Below, in pieces: positions 7,279 through 16,975 of a DNA stretch of 62,111 nucleotides. This stretch comes from Burkholderiales bacterium (GTDB taxonomy: Bacteria; Pseudomonadota; Gammaproteobacteria; Burkholderiales; SG8-39). Within the stretch, counting starts at the first letter, position 1, and the number at the start of each line of letters is the position of its first letter. The stretch spans positions 1 through 62,111 of the forward strand of contig JADLAV010000083.1 in NCBI GenBank assembly GCA_020848075.1, given 5' to 3'. Under the pieces are notes generated by a model that was not told the origin of the DNA, made no database searches, and saw only the letters and a list, made by a program, of their open reading frames with translations. The position numbers and the translations under genes were made by a program.

Positions 7279-8007
7279 TTATGGTTTCCGACGACGGCGG
7301 CTCGCCGCGAAACCAGCCAGGCCAAGACCAAGAAGCGCCAGTGTGCCCGGTTCCGGTACCGACGACGTAGAAGCCGTGACATAGCGAATGTCGTCGAGAC
7401 CGATGAAGTCTCCCAACGTGTTCGACGGATTCCGCGTGTCGATGACGATGCTCGAGATCAGATTTCCAGCGTCCGTGAAACCGAAGAACTGAGCGCCTGA
7501 GCCAAAGTTCGTGAGCGTGAGAGTCTGGCTCGTCCCATCATTGAAGTTCACCGTCTCCCCTTCAAGCTGGAGGCCGGTGATATAGACGCCGAACGCCGAA
7601 ATGGGGGTGGCGAACGAAAGCGTAATGAAGTTCGCGTCCACGTCGAGATAGAGGCGGCCAGCGGAAGTGGTGTTGAATCCGCAGACGCTGCCGCAGCGAT
7701 CGCCAGCCCGAATGCTGTGAGTTGCAGCGCCCGTATAGCCTAACCCGCTTGCGGTGACGCCCGGTGCGATCAACAGTGAGCTAAAGGTGCCCAAGGGTGC
7801 CGATTCGAAGTTGATCAGGTTGATCGACCCCAGCGCACCTGCCGCAGCGTCAAAGCTCGCCGCCGCGGCATCTGAATTTGGCGTTGCGCTGCCGAGCGAC
7901 GTGCCAGGATCACCAGCTTGATAGGAAACGATCGCCGCGTTCGCCCCCACGAAGCCAAGGGCTAGACAAAGTCCGAACAGGGATTTGACAATTCTCGTTC
8001 TATCCAT
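7279..8007 (-). CDS. PEP-CTERM sorting domain protein
   Basis: A 242-residue exported protein. It has an N-terminal signal peptide (MDRTRIVKSLFGLCLALGF, cleavage near ANAA) and ends with the PEP-CTERM tripartite signal: SVPEPGTLALLGLGLAGFAA followed by SRRRRKP. Such proteins are recognised by an exosortase (EpsH family) and released at the cell surface, often within exopolysaccharide. The middle is a beta-rich, Ser/Thr/Asn-rich domain with GVYITGLQLEG, similar to other PEP-CTERM surface proteins. I chose ATG 8007, which has a GGAGG just upstream; the longer frame to 8106 has no signal peptide at its start. Base composition is lower in GC than the neighbours. No exosortase gene is in the window. 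Confidence 0.9.
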   Translation of the reverse strand: MDRTRIVKSLFGLCLALGFVGANAAIVSYQAGDPGTSLGSATPNSDAAAASFDAAAGALGSINLINFESAPLGTFSSLLIAPGVTASGLGYTGAATHSIRAGDRCGSVCGFNTTSAGRLYLDVDANFITLSFATPISAFGVYITGLQLEGETVNFNDGTSQTLTLTNFGSGAQFFGFTDAGNLISSIVIDTRNPSNTLGDFIGLDDIRYVTASTSSVPEPGTLALLGLGLAGFAASRRRRKP

Positions 8008-8206
8008 CGCCGAGCCTCCGAGCGGGTTGATCAAATGGGAAATGCCCAGCGATCGGACAATCAAGAACCGTACCACAGGCGCTGATTTGAAGTAAATCAG
8101 GGGCATAGAAAGACAGGGGGCTCTAGCGCTCTCAATACTGTAAGAATCCTCGACACGTCCACCGTCTGCTGGCGGCCAATCAACTGATCCACCAAGCAGC
8201 AGCCTG

Positions 8207-9016
8207 TCACACGGCGATCGGCGCCTTGATCGCCGGGTGCGGATCGTAGCCCTCCAGGGCGAAGTCCTCGTACCGGAAGGCGAAGATGTCGCTCACCGCA
8301 GGGTTGAGCCGCATGCGCGGGAGCGGCCGCGGGGCGCGGCCGAGCTGCTCGCGTGCCTGCTCGAAGTGGTTGAGGTAGAGGTGGGCGTCGCCGAGCGTGT
8401 GCACGAACTCGCCCGGCGCGAGGCCGCAGACCTGGGCCATCATCAGCGTGAGCAGCGCGTAGGAGGCGATGTTGAAGGGTACGCCGAGGAAGATGTCGGC
8501 GCTGCGCTGGTAGAGCTGGCAGGAAAGCTCGCCGCCGGCCACGTAGAACTGGAACAGCGCGTGGCAGGGCGGCAGCTTCATCTTCGGCACATCGGCCGGG
8601 TTCCACGCCGTGACGACGTGGCGCCGCGAGTCGGGATTCGCCTTCAGCGCGGCGACCGTCTGCGCGATCTGGTCGATCGTGGCCCCGTCGCGCGCGGGCC
8701 AGTGGCGCCACTGATGGCCGTACACCGGCCCGAGCTCGCCGTGCGCGTCGGCCCATTCGTCCCAGATCGTCACGCCACGCTCCTGCAGCCAGCGCACGTT
8801 GGTGTCGCCGCGCAGGAACCACAGGAGCTCATAGACGATCGATTTCAGGTGAAGCTTCTTGGTCGTGAGCAGCGGGAACCGCTCGCGCAGATCGAAACGC
8901 ATCTGCCAGCCGAACACCGACCGTGTCCCGGTGCCGGTGCGATCGGACTTCGGCGCGCCGTGTTCCAGCACGTGGCGCATCAGGTCCAGGTACTGGCGGT
9001 CCGCGGGATTGTCCAT
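8207..9016 (-). CDS. thyA: Thymidylate synthase
   Basis: Methylates dUMP to dTMP with methylenetetrahydrofolate. The 269 residues carry the full ThyA signature: [11 protein letters not shown] (26-36), the nucleophile Cys151 in [31 protein letters not shown] (171-189) and the C-terminal KAPIAV, whose last valine is typical. The ATG lies 5 bp downstream of the stop of the receiver-kinase gene, so the two are almost certainly co-transcribed, an unusual partner for thyA. It uses the same pathway as dcd and folA elsewhere in the window. Confidence 0.97.
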   Translation of the reverse strand: MDNPADRQYLDLMRHVLEHGAPKSDRTGTGTRSVFGWQMRFDLRERFPLLTTKKLHLKSIVYELLWFLRGDTNVRWLQERGVTIWDEWADAHGELGPVYGHQWRHWPARDGATIDQIAQTVAALKANPDSRRHVVTAWNPADVPKMKLPPCHALFQFYVAGGELSCQLYQRSADIFLGVPFNIASYALLTLMMAQVCGLAPGEFVHTLGDAHLYLNHFEQAREQLGRAPRPLPRMRLNPAVSDIFAFRYEDFALEGYDPHPAIKAPIAV

Positions 9017-9021
9017 GGCGC

Positions 9022-10263
9022 TCAGTGCGTGATGTGCGCGAAGAGGTCGTGGGCGGACTCGAAGCGCTCCTCCGGCTGCTTCGCCATCAGCCGGTCGATG
9101 AGCGACTGATAGCCGGCGAGGCGCGCCGGCAGCCGCGGCACCGGCGCGTGCACGTGCTGATAGGCGAGCGCGGAGGGATTCTCGCCGCGGTAAGGGGTGT
9201 CGCCGGTGAGCATCTCGTACAGGATGCAGCCGACGCTGTAGAGGTCGCCGCGTGGGCCGTGCGCGTGCCCGAGGCACTGCTCCGGGCTCATGTAGAGCGG
9301 GGTGGCCATCACCATGCCGCGCTGGGTGAGGGTGGAGGTGGCGTCGAGCTCGCGGGCGAGGCCGAAGTCGAGGATCGCGAGCCGCCCGCTCTCGCGGAAC
9401 ATGATGTTCGCCGGTTTGAGGTCGCGGTGCACCACGCCGGCCGCGTGGACCGCATCGAGCGCCTTGGCGATCTGCACCAGGATCTTGAGCGCGCCGATCG
9501 AATTGATGCCGCCCCGGATGCGCACCGTGAGGTCGCCGCCCGGGAAGTATTCCATGGCGAGATAGGGATAGTCGTCCGTGAACCCCTCGTCGAAGATCAT
9601 CACGACGTGCTCGTTCTGGATGCGCTGGATGATCTTGTACTCGCGCAGGAAGCGCTGGCGGAAGCTCTCGTCGCGGCGCAGGCGCGGATCGAGCACCTTC
9701 AGCACGAGCTGCAGGCCGTCCGACTCCCGCTCGGCGAGATAGACGCGCGACATGCCGCCCTCGCCGATCCTGCGCAGGACGCGGTAGCCGGGAACCTTGA
9801 CCGATGTGCCGCCGAGCGGCTGGCCGATCTCGCTCACGTTGAGCGGCTGGGTGAGGCGCAGCGCGCCGACATCGCGGCGCGACTCGCGCGCGTCGGCGAT
9901 GGCGTCGCGGATCGCGGCGGCGAAGCGCTCCCCGGTGAGGTCGGCCTTCTTCAGGTAGTCCGCGGCGCCGGATTTGATAGCACGCACCGCCATCTCCTCG
10001 CCCCCGGTGTCGGAAACGACGAGCGTCGGCGGCACCGCGCCCTCGAGCCGGAACTCGCTCAGCCAGGCAAGCCCGTCCGCGTTCTCGCCGGGGAGGTCGT
10101 CGAGGACCAGGCAGTCGAACCGCCCCCAGTCGAAGCCGGCCACCGGGCGCCCCTGCACGGCCGGATCCCACGCCAACACTGCAGCTTCGGGAAGGGCTTC
10201 GGCGAGCATGCGACGCGCCCGGTCCCGGAACTCCGCTGAATCGTCGATGAGGAGGACGCGCAT
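9022..10263 (-). CDS. Receiver domain - Hanks-type Ser/Thr protein kinase fusion
   Basis: A 413-residue cytoplasmic fusion. Residues 1-120 form a two-component receiver: acidic pair Asp7/Asp8, phospho-acceptor Asp55 (CLVLDD), Ser84 and a Lys at about 105. A linker of about 35 residues follows, and then a eukaryotic-like kinase from about 160: glycine loop [10 protein letters not shown] (167-176), ATP lysine Lys189 (LVLKV), catalytic HRDLKPAN (279-286) and DFG (299-301). All key residues are present, so both halves look active. Phosphorylation by an unknown histidine kinase presumably controls the kinase. There is no transmembrane or PASTA region and no partner phosphatase nearby. It lies between the DUF2784 gene and thyA. 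Confidence 0.93.
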   Translation of the reverse strand: MRVLLIDDSAEFRDRARRMLAEALPEAAVLAWDPAVQGRPVAGFDWGRFDCLVLDDLPGENADGLAWLSEFRLEGAVPPTLVVSDTGGEEMAVRAIKSGAADYLKKADLTGERFAAAIRDAIADARESRRDVGALRLTQPLNVSEIGQPLGGTSVKVPGYRVLRRIGEGGMSRVYLAERESDGLQLVLKVLDPRLRRDESFRQRFLREYKIIQRIQNEHVVMIFDEGFTDDYPYLAMEYFPGGDLTVRIRGGINSIGALKILVQIAKALDAVHAAGVVHRDLKPANIMFRESGRLAILDFGLARELDATSTLTQRGMVMATPLYMSPEQCLGHAHGPRGDLYSVGCILYEMLTGDTPYRGENPSALAYQHVHAPVPRLPARLAGYQSLIDRLMAKQPEERFESAHDLFAHITH

Positions 10264-10281
10264 CGAACAAGCTGTGAGCGG

Positions 10282-10719
10282 CTATGGCTGCCCGTTCGAT
10301 GATAGCCGGTTCTCCGCGCCGCCGTCCCGAGCGGCTGCGCTGCGAGCGGGCCTTTTGCGCGGCGGGATCCATTTGAGCGTTGCGGCCACCGCGAGCGCAA
10401 AGAGCACGTAGACGGCGGTGAACACCCATTCGGGGAAGCCGTAGTAGAGGACGCGTCCGATCCACCGGCCGACGAAGCCCGGGCCCCCCGGGCTCGCCCG
10501 GCGCAGCGCGTCCTCCCACACGGTGAGCGGGCAGGCGATGCCGGCGAGCGCCTCGAGCGCGACGAAGGCGATCGCCGCGAGATGCAGATAGCGGAACACG
10601 GGGTTTCGCACCCAGCCCCAGCCGAGCGCCGCGCCCGCGAGGACGAGCACGAAGCCGCCCACAACGAACGCCACGAACCCGAAGTGGACGATCAGGATCG
10701 CGTCGGCGAGGAGATCCAA
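10282..10719 (-). CDS. DUF2784 family membrane protein
   Basis: Starting from TTG 10719 it has 145 residues with four likely membrane helices: [38 protein letters not shown], a weaker one around RVLYYGF, and [18 protein letters not shown]. The pattern of an early HF, then NP(V)FRYLH and [11 protein letters not shown], is that of DUF2784 proteins, whose function is unknown. No ATG is available near the N-terminus. The upstream frame to 10821 overlaps the sulfurtransferase and is Arg/Ala-rich, so I reject it. It begins 16 bp after that gene and ends 18 bp before the receiver-kinase start. Confidence 0.75.
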   Translation of the reverse strand: MDLLADAILIVHFGFVAFVVGGFVLVLAGAALGWGWVRNPVFRYLHLAAIAFVALEALAGIACPLTVWEDALRRASPGGPGFVGRWIGRVLYYGFPEWVFTAVYVLFALAVAATLKWIPPRKRPARSAAARDGGAENRLSSNGQP

Positions 10720-10735
10720 GCTGGCCGACGCCCTG

Positions 10736-11587
10736 TCAGGGCGTCGGGCCGGTCGCCACCGGCCGGGCCGGGTCCGCGCACCACTCGCTCCACGAGCCGG
10801 CGTAGAGCCGCGAGCCGGCAAGGCCGGCGATCTCCATCGCGAGCAGATTGTGGCAGGCGCTCACGCCGGAACCGCACGTGTGCACGACGCTCGCCGCGTC
10901 GCGGCCAGCGACGATCGGCTGCCAGAGCGCGCGCAGCGCATCGGCGGACTTGAAGACGCCGCCCGCCGCGAGGTTTTCCTTGAAGGGGACGTTCACCGAC
11001 CCGGGAATGTGGCCGGCGACCGGGTCGAGGGGTTCGGTGGCGCCGGTGTACCGTTCCGCGCCACGCGCATCGACGAGAAGGATCCCCGGATCGCGCAGGT
11101 GCGCAGCCACGAAGTCGACGCCGACGGGGCGCGCGCGCACCGCGCCGTCGAACGTTGTCGGGGCAGGGCGCGGCACCTCGCTCGTCTCCGGATGGTCCTC
11201 GCGCAGCCACTCCCCGAATCCGCCGTCGAGCACCGCGACCGCGTCGTGGCCGACCCAGCGCAGCATCCACCAGGCCCGCGCGGCGAAGGTGCCGCCGTGG
11301 GCATCGTAGGCGACGACCTGCTTCGCACGGTCCACGCCCGCCGCACCGAGCTTGCGCATGAAGACCCGCGGATCGGGCAGCGGATGGCGGCCGTTCCTCC
11401 CGGTCGTCGGTCCGGACAGGTCCTCGTCGACGTGCATGAAGCGCGCACCCGGGATGTGCGATTTCGCATACTCGCGCGGGCCGAATGCGGGGTGCTCGAG
11501 ATCGTGCCGGCAATCGAAGACGACCCACGACGGGTCGTCGAGATGCGCGGCCAGGGTCTCGGTGGAGACGAGGGTGGCGTACTTCAC
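10736..11587 (-). CDS. sseA: 3-mercaptopyruvate/thiosulfate sulfurtransferase
   Basis: A two-domain rhodanese of 283 residues. The C-terminal domain has the active-site loop CGSGVSACH with Cys238; CG-S/T-G-V is the mercaptopyruvate form, whereas thiosulfate enzymes have CRKGVT. The N-terminal domain has VVFDCRHDL and the family motif AKSHIPGARFMH. It transfers sulfane sulfur to thiol acceptors or cyanide. The GTG start at 11587 overlaps the TGA of the Rieske gene (GTGA), which points to translational coupling. No export signal is seen, so it is cytoplasmic. Confidence 0.9.
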   Translation of the reverse strand: MKYATLVSTETLAAHLDDPSWVVFDCRHDLEHPAFGPREYAKSHIPGARFMHVDEDLSGPTTGRNGRHPLPDPRVFMRKLGAAGVDRAKQVVAYDAHGGTFAARAWWMLRWVGHDAVAVLDGGFGEWLREDHPETSEVPRPAPTTFDGAVRARPVGVDFVAAHLRDPGILLVDARGAERYTGATEPLDPVAGHIPGSVNVPFKENLAAGGVFKSADALRALWQPIVAGRDAASVVHTCGSGVSACHNLLAMEIAGLAGSRLYAGSWSEWCADPARPVATGPTP

Positions 11588-12696
11588 GCGTCGCGCAGGT
11601 GATGCAGGTGCCGCCGCACGAATTCGTGGAAGTGGATCATCCCGTCCTCGGTTGGCGATTGATACGGCCCGCGATCGTCGGCGCCGCGGGCGTGGAGCGC
11701 GCGCCGGCCGCGATCCATGCGCTCGCAGGCGACGGCGTCCTCGGCCGCGGTCTCGGCGTACGCCTTCTGGTGCGCCTCGACGATCTGCGGCTCGAAATGG
11801 TGGATCTCCTCGGGGTAGAAGAAGTCCACGACGTTCGTGGTGTGCGTCGCCGAGCGCGGCACGAGCGTGCTCACCACCAGCGACTCGGGATACCACTCGA
11901 GCATCACGTTCGGGTACAGGATGAACCAGAGCGTCCCGTAGCGGGGCGGCTCGCCGTTGCGAAATTCGAGCAGCAGCTGCTGGTAGCGTGCGTACGCGGG
12001 CGTGCCGGGACGCTTCAGGTCCTCGTACACGCCGAGGACCTGGTTCGACCAGCGCTCGCCGAACTCCCAGCTATAGTTGCCGGGATCGACGAATTTCGAG
12101 AGACCCGGATGCACCGCTTCGACGTGGTAGAGCTCGAGGTAGATCTCGAGAAAGGTCTTCCAGTTGAACGGCAGCTCGTCCACCGTGGTGCCGTGATACA
12201 CGAATCCCGAGGAGTCGAACTCGCGCGCGAGCGAGAATCCCGCGAGGTCGGCCGCCACGTCGCGCTTGCCCGCGAAGAGGAGCCCATGCCAGCTCTGCAG
12301 CGGCCAGCGCTCGAGGTCGCGGCATGGCCGCTCGTCGAAGTGCGGGGCGCCGATCAGCTTGCCGCCGAGGTCGTAGGTCCAGCGGTGGAGCGGGCAGACG
12401 AAGTTGTGGGCCGCTCCGCGCCCCTCGAGCATGAGCGCCTGGCGGTGGCGGCAGACGTTGCTGAGCAAGCTGACGCCGCCCGCGCCGCGGGCGAGGAGCT
12501 TGCCGTGCCCCATCCACGCGAGGGTGTGGTAGTTGCCCACCTCCGGCACCATGGCCTCGTGGCCCACGTAGCCCGGCGCGTCCTGGAACAGCGCCTTCTG
12601 CTCGGCAGCATACACTTCGGGATCGACGTACCACGCGACCGGCAGCTGCGGCCGGCTCGCAGCCAGCGCCGCGATGCTCTTCGGCAGGTCGGCCAT
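11584..12696 (-). CDS. Rieske-type ring-hydroxylating oxygenase, alpha subunit
   Basis: A 370-residue mononuclear iron oxygenase. The Rieske [2Fe-2S] ligands are CRH (Cys82, His84) and CPLH (Cys101, His104). The catalytic domain carries NWKTFLEIYLELYHVEAVHP, with His191 and His196 as two of the 2-His-1-carboxylate ligands. The usual ferredoxin and reductase partners are absent here. Family members hydroxylate or demethylate aromatic and quaternary ammonium compounds; the substrate is unknown. In many betaproteobacteria a gene of this kind sits divergent from xseB-ispA-dxs, as here. It is the first gene of a chain that includes sseA. Confidence 0.9.
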   Translation of the reverse strand: MADLPKSIAALAASRPQLPVAWYVDPEVYAAEQKALFQDAPGYVGHEAMVPEVGNYHTLAWMGHGKLLARGAGGVSLLSNVCRHRQALMLEGRGAAHNFVCPLHRWTYDLGGKLIGAPHFDERPCRDLERWPLQSWHGLLFAGKRDVAADLAGFSLAREFDSSGFVYHGTTVDELPFNWKTFLEIYLELYHVEAVHPGLSKFVDPGNYSWEFGERWSNQVLGVYEDLKRPGTPAYARYQQLLLEFRNGEPPRYGTLWFILYPNVMLEWYPESLVVSTLVPRSATHTTNVVDFFYPEEIHHFEPQIVEAHQKAYAETAAEDAVACERMDRGRRALHARGADDRGPYQSPTEDGMIHFHEFVRRHLHHLRDA

Positions 12697-12813
12697 GCTC
12701 CGGATTCCTCGTCATCAGGGTGGTTTTGATCGCAGATATGATACTCGCAGAGATCCCAGGGCCGGCGAAGTCTCGCCGTCGTGCCGCGGAGGCGGGGCCA
12801 CCATGCCCGCAAT

Positions 12814-12843
12814 TTGACCCGCCGGCGGCCTACGCGGTATTTT
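12814..12843 (+). promoter_or_regulatory. Candidate sigma-70 promoter for xseB-ispA-dxs
   Basis: TTGACC (12814-12819), an 18-bp spacer and TATTTT (12838-12843) lie about 65 bp upstream of the xseB start in an otherwise GC-rich region. The -35 matches five of six consensus bases and the -10 three to four. Confidence 0.45.
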
Positions 12844-12911
12844 TTATGCTTCGTCTCACGTTCCGGTCGCCGCTTGCACAGGTCCCGTTCACCCGATTCC
12901 GTGTGTTCCCG

Positions 12912-13154
12912 ATGGCCAAGTCCCCGAAGGAAGATGCCCCGCCCACGTTCGAAGGCGCGCTCGCCGAGCTCGAAAAGCTCGTGGCGAGTATGGAGTCGGG
13001 CGACCTGACGCTCGAGCAGTCGCTTGCCGCGCACCGGCGCGGCCTCGAGCTCGCCAGGTACTGCCAGACGACGCTCGCCCAGGCCCAGCAGCAGGTGCGC
13101 GTGCTCGAGGAAGAGACGCTCAAGGCCCTGCCCGGTGACGATCAGGCGACCTGA
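12912..13154 (+). CDS. xseB: Exodeoxyribonuclease VII small subunit
   Basis: The 80-residue small subunit of exonuclease VII, which degrades single-stranded DNA with XseA. The family core is clear: TFEGALAELEKLVASMESGD (14-33), then LTLEQSLAAHRRGLELARYC and QAQQQVRVLE, a helical hairpin. I chose ATG 12912 (MAKSPKED), as the longer frame from 12720 is unrelated. It overlaps the GTG start of ispA, and the order xseB-ispA-dxs is standard in Proteobacteria. Confidence 0.93.
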   Translation: MAKSPKEDAPPTFEGALAELEKLVASMESGDLTLEQSLAAHRRGLELARYCQTTLAQAQQQVRVLEEETLKALPGDDQAT

Positions 13155-14034
13155 CTTCCAGTCGTGGATGACGACGGTGCAGGCACGTGTCGAGGCGGCG
13201 CTCGAGCGGGCGTTGCCCCCGCGCGAGCAGCCGCCCCAGCGCCTGCACGAAGCGATGCGTTACGCCGTCCTGGGCGCCGGCAAGCGGGTCCGACCCCTCC
13301 TCGCGTTTGCCGCCGGCGAGGCGGCAGGCGCGGCGCCGGAGGACCTGGACACGGTCGCGTGCGCGGTGGAGCTCATCCACGCCTACTCCCTCGTGCACGA
13401 TGACCTGCCCTGCATGGACGACGACACCCTGCGCCGCGGGCGGCCGACCGTGCACGTCGAGTTCGATGAGGCCACGGCGCTTCTCGCTGGCGACGCGCTG
13501 CAGTCGGCTGCGTTCGAGCTCGTCGCCAGCGGCACGGCGGCCGGCGACCGTGGCGCGCGGCTCGAGATGGTCCGCCTGCTCGCGCAGGCAGCCGGCTCGC
13601 GCGGCATGGCGGGGGGCCAGGCGATCGACCTCACAGCCGTGGGACGGACGCTCACGCTCCCGGAGCTCGAGTTCATGCATATCCTGAAGACCGGCGCGCT
13701 GATCCGCGCTTCGGTGACGCTCGGCGCGCGGTGCGGCGCGCTCGCGGCCGCGGAGCTCGACCGCCTCGATCACTACGCCAAGCTGATCGGGCTCGCGTTC
13801 CAGGTCGTGGACGACGTGCTCGACGCGGACGCGAGCACCGTCACGCTCGGCAAGACCGCCGGAAAGGATGCCGCGCAGGGCAAGCCGACGTACGTGTCGG
13901 TGTTGGGGGTCGAGCGCGCGCGCGAGCTCGCCGAGGAGCTGCGCCGCGAGGCGCACGAGGCGCTCGACGGCTTCGCCGAGCGCGCCCGCCGCCTGCGCGA
14001 GCTCGCGGACTTCATCGTCCTGCGGCGCTTCTGA
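13135..14034 (+). CDS. ispA: Polyprenyl (farnesyl/geranyl) diphosphate synthase
   Basis: Condenses dimethylallyl/geranyl and isopentenyl diphosphates to farnesyl diphosphate. The 299 residues carry the first aspartate-rich motif DDLPCMDDD (89-97) and the second VVDDVLD (224-230), both needed for magnesium binding. I chose GTG 13135 because it keeps PDFQSWM in the product, a segment found in homologues; ATG 13168 would remove it. The chosen start overlaps xseB by 20 bp. The gene lies immediately upstream of dxs, another isoprenoid enzyme. Confidence 0.93.
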   Translation: MTIRRPDFQSWMTTVQARVEAALERALPPREQPPQRLHEAMRYAVLGAGKRVRPLLAFAAGEAAGAAPEDLDTVACAVELIHAYSLVHDDLPCMDDDTLRRGRPTVHVEFDEATALLAGDALQSAAFELVASGTAAGDRGARLEMVRLLAQAAGSRGMAGGQAIDLTAVGRTLTLPELEFMHILKTGALIRASVTLGARCGALAAAELDRLDHYAKLIGLAFQVVDDVLDADASTVTLGKTAGKDAAQGKPTYVSVLGVERARELAEELRREAHEALDGFAERARRLRELADFIVLRRF

Positions 14035-14064
14035 TGACTGGCGCGAGCTCGAGGGGATGAGAAA

Positions 14065-15984
14065 ATGACGGGGAGAGACGGGGTGACGCTCGACGGGGAC
14101 AGTGCACCGGCGCGCGACGCCGGGTACGACCCGACCATGTACGAGCTCCTCAAGACGATCGACGATCCGCGCGCGCTGCGCGCGCTCGACCGCCGCCAGC
14201 TGCACCAGCTGGCCGACGAGCTGCGCGCCTACGTCCTGGAATCGGTGAGCCGGACCGGCGGCCATCTCTCGTCCAATCTCGGCACCGTCGAGCTGACGAT
14301 CGCCCTGCACTACGTGTTCGACACGCCCGAGGACCGGATCGTCTGGGACGTCGGCCACCAGAGCTATCCGCACAAGATCCTGACCGGCCGCCGCGAGGCG
14401 ATGGCCCGCCTGCGCATGTACGGCGGCATCTCGGGGTTCCCGCGGCGCGCGGAGAGCGTCTACGACACGTTCGGCACGGCGCACTCGTCGACGTCGATCA
14501 GCGCGGCGCTCGGCATGGCGCACGCGGCGCGGCTCGCCGGCGCGCGCCGCCACGCGATCGCGGTGATCGGCGACGGGGCGATGTCGGCAGGCATGGCGTT
14601 CGAGGCCCTGAACCATGCCGGGGTCACCGATCTCGACCTGCTGGTGATCCTGAACGACAACGAGATGTCCATCTCGCCGCCGGTCGGCGCGCTCAACCGC
14701 TACCTCGCGCGCCTGATCTCTGGCCAGGTGTTCCAGTCCGCCCGCAAGGCGGGCGAGAAGGTGCTGAAGGCCGTGCCGTCGCTGCTCCACTTCGCCAAGC
14801 GCGTGGAAGAGCACGCCAAGGGACTGGTCGTGCCGTCCACGCTGTTCGAGGAGTTCGGGTTCAACTACTTCGGCCCGATCGACGGTCACGACCTCGAGTC
14901 GCTCGTCCCCACGCTGGCGAACCTGAAGCAGCTCGAAGGTCCGCGCTTCCTGCACGTGATCACGCGCAAGGGACAGGGCTACAAGCTCGCCGAGGCCGAT
15001 CCGGTCCTCTACCACGGGGTCTCGAAGTTCGCGCCCGAGTCGGGGATCGCCGGCGCCAGAGGCGGCGGGAAGCTCACCTACACGCAGATTTTCGGCGACT
15101 GGCTCTGCGACATTGCGGCACGCGATCCGCGTGTGGTCGGCATCACGCCCGCGATGCGCGAAGGCTCGGGGCTCGTGCGCTTCGCGGAAGAATATCCGGC
15201 GCGCTACTTCGATGTCGGCATCGCCGAGCAGCACGCGGTTTCGTTCGCTGCCGGCCTTGCCTGCGACGGGGTCAAGCCGGTGGTGGCGATCTACTCGACG
15301 TTCCTGCAGCGCGGCTACGACCAGCTGATCCACGATGTCTGCATCCAGAACCTGCCCATCCTGTTCGCGCTGGATCGCGCCGGGCTGGTCGGCGCCGACG
15401 GCGCGACCCATCACGGCGCGTTCGATCTTTCGTACCTGCGCTGCCTCCCCAACATGGTGGTGATGACGCCCGCCGACGAGGACGAGTGCCGCCAGATGCT
15501 CTATACGGGGTATACGCTCGACGGTCCGGCCGCGGTCCGCTATCCGCGCGGCAGCGGGCCTGGCAAGAGCCCGGCGCCGGAGATGACGGCGCTGCCGGTG
15601 GGCAAGGCGGAACTGCGCCGGCGCGGGTCGCGGGTCGCGATCCTCGCCTTCGGCGCGCCGCTCGCAGCGGCCCTCGAGGCGGGTGATGCCCTCGACGCGA
15701 CCGTGGTCAACATGCGCTTCGTCAAGCCCCTCGACGGCGCGCTCGTCGAGGAGATCGCACGCGGCCACACGCTGGTGGTGACCGTCGAGGAGAACGTCGT
15801 CATGGGCGGGGCGGGCAGCGCGGTGGCCGAGGCGCTCGCAAGCCGCGGCGTGAGCGTGCCGCTCCTGCAGCTCGGACTGCCCGACCGGTTCATCGATCAC
15901 GGCGACCAGGCGCAGCTGCTCGCGCTCGCCGGGCTGGATGCGCCCGGCATCATCGCCGCGATCCGCGCGCGCTGTCCCGAGTGA
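14065..15984 (+). CDS. dxs: 1-deoxy-D-xylulose-5-phosphate synthase
   Basis: First enzyme of the MEP isoprenoid pathway, condensing pyruvate and glyceraldehyde 3-phosphate with thiamine diphosphate. It has 639 residues, the normal length. The ThDP/magnesium motif is [15 protein letters not shown] (169-183), and the transketolase-type catalytic Glu388 lies in [16 protein letters not shown] 14065 has a GAGGGG Shine-Dalgarno sequence 8 bp upstream and was chosen; ATG 14137 (MYELLKTI) is the start seen in many homologues and is a real alternative. With ispA and the distant ispH it shows a MEP-pathway organism. Confidence 0.96.
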   Translation: MTGRDGVTLDGDSAPARDAGYDPTMYELLKTIDDPRALRALDRRQLHQLADELRAYVLESVSRTGGHLSSNLGTVELTIALHYVFDTPEDRIVWDVGHQSYPHKILTGRREAMARLRMYGGISGFPRRAESVYDTFGTAHSSTSISAALGMAHAARLAGARRHAIAVIGDGAMSAGMAFEALNHAGVTDLDLLVILNDNEMSISPPVGALNRYLARLISGQVFQSARKAGEKVLKAVPSLLHFAKRVEEHAKGLVVPSTLFEEFGFNYFGPIDGHDLESLVPTLANLKQLEGPRFLHVITRKGQGYKLAEADPVLYHGVSKFAPESGIAGARGGGKLTYTQIFGDWLCDIAARDPRVVGITPAMREGSGLVRFAEEYPARYFDVGIAEQHAVSFAAGLACDGVKPVVAIYSTFLQRGYDQLIHDVCIQNLPILFALDRAGLVGADGATHHGAFDLSYLRCLPNMVVMTPADEDECRQMLYTGYTLDGPAAVRYPRGSGPGKSPAPEMTALPVGKAELRRRGSRVAILAFGAPLAAALEAGDALDATVVNMRFVKPLDGALVEEIARGHTLVVTVEENVVMGGAGSAVAEALASRGVSVPLLQLGLPDRFIDHGDQAQLLALAGLDAPGIIAAIRARCPE

Positions 15985-16031
15985 GCGGGCGCCGGGGCTG
16001 CGCGCAGGCGGCCGGGGACCCGGAGACCGTA

Positions 16032-16040
16032 TGCTAAAAT
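16032..16040 (+). promoter_or_regulatory. Extended -10 promoter upstream of folE2
   Basis: TGCTAAAAT (TG, one base, TAAAAT), 52 bp before the folE2 ATG. The same TGCTANAAT form occurs before ispH (39574) and the tRNA (49383). No good -35 is visible, as is common for extended -10 promoters. Confidence 0.5.
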
Positions 16041-16092
16041 CCGGCAAGTTTTCCTAGAGCGGCGGCGAGCAGCAGTGGCCCGGCGTCCACCC

Positions 16093-16905
16093 ATGAATAC
16101 CCGACATCCCCTGACCGCCATTCCCGACGTTCAGAACAAGGCCGACACGCGCCGGCTGGCGATCGACAAGGTCGGCATCAAGGCGATCCGGCACCCGGTG
16201 CGGATCGCCGAGCGCGGCGGCGGCGTGCAGCACACCGTCGCCACGTTCAGCATGTACGTGGGCCTGCCGCACCACTTCAAGGGCACGCACATGTCGCGCT
16301 TCGTCGAGATCCTGAGCGCGCACGAGCGCGAGATCTCGGTCGAGACGTTCAAGCTGATGCTGCGCGAGATGGTCGCGCGGCTCGAGGCGGAGTCCGGCCA
16401 CATCGAGATGAGCTTTCCCTATTTCGTCAACAAGACGGCGCCGGTCTCGGGCGTGCAGAGCCTGATGGACTACGACGTGACGTTCACCGGCGAGATCGAT
16501 CACGGCAAGCCGCGCTTCTCCCTCAAGGTCGTCGTGCCGGTGCAGAGCCTGTGCCCGTGCTCGAAGGATATCTCCGACCGCGGCGCGCACAACCAGCGTT
16601 CGCACATCACCATCGAAGCGCGCACGCGCGGCTTCGTCTGGATCGAGGAGATCGTGGAGTACGCCGAGCGGAACGCGTCGTGCGAGCTCTATGGCCTGCT
16701 GAAGCGCCCCGACGAGAAGCACGTCACCGAGCGCGCCTACGACAACCCGAAGTTCGTCGAGGACATGGTGCGCGACGTCGCGGCCGCGCTCAACGCGGAC
16801 GCCCGCATCGAGTGGTACCGGGTCGAGTCGGAGAATTTCGAGTCGATCCACAACCACTCGGCCTACGCGCTGATCGAGAAGGACAAGCAGCGCCAGCCGC
16901 GGTGA
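16093..16905 (+). CDS. folE2: GTP cyclohydrolase FolE2 (type IB)
   Basis: Converts GTP to dihydroneopterin triphosphate, the first step of folate synthesis. The 270-residue protein is the FolE2 type, unrelated in length to the zinc-only FolE1. The metal-site region [20 protein letters not shown] carries Cys154/Cys156 and the conserved His. I chose ATG 16093 ([12 protein letters not shown]); a GTG at 16075 is possible. FolE2 can work with metals other than zinc and is often used under zinc limitation; whether a FolE1 exists elsewhere cannot be seen. Position behind dxs is usual in Burkholderiales. Confidence 0.95.
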   Translation: MNTRHPLTAIPDVQNKADTRRLAIDKVGIKAIRHPVRIAERGGGVQHTVATFSMYVGLPHHFKGTHMSRFVEILSAHEREISVETFKLMLREMVARLEAESGHIEMSFPYFVNKTAPVSGVQSLMDYDVTFTGEIDHGKPRFSLKVVVPVQSLCPCSKDISDRGAHNQRSHITIEARTRGFVWIEEIVEYAERNASCELYGLLKRPDEKHVTERAYDNPKFVEDMVRDVAAALNADARIEWYRVESENFESIHNHSAYALIEKDKQRQPR

Positions 16906-16975
16906 CGAGGCGCGCCGGTCGGGTCGCGCGCGTGGCTGGCCGCCGTCGCGTCGGTCCCGCGGTCGGATGCGGCGT

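Noticed and set aside
8008-8200. Sigma-54 promoter for the PEP-CTERM gene
   Set aside because: No TGGCAC-N5-TTGC-like sequence on the minus strand upstream of 8007.
13120-16047. A 975-codon minus-strand frame opposite ispA and dxs
   Set aside because: Antisense shadow of two certain genes; composition and lack of motifs argue against coding.
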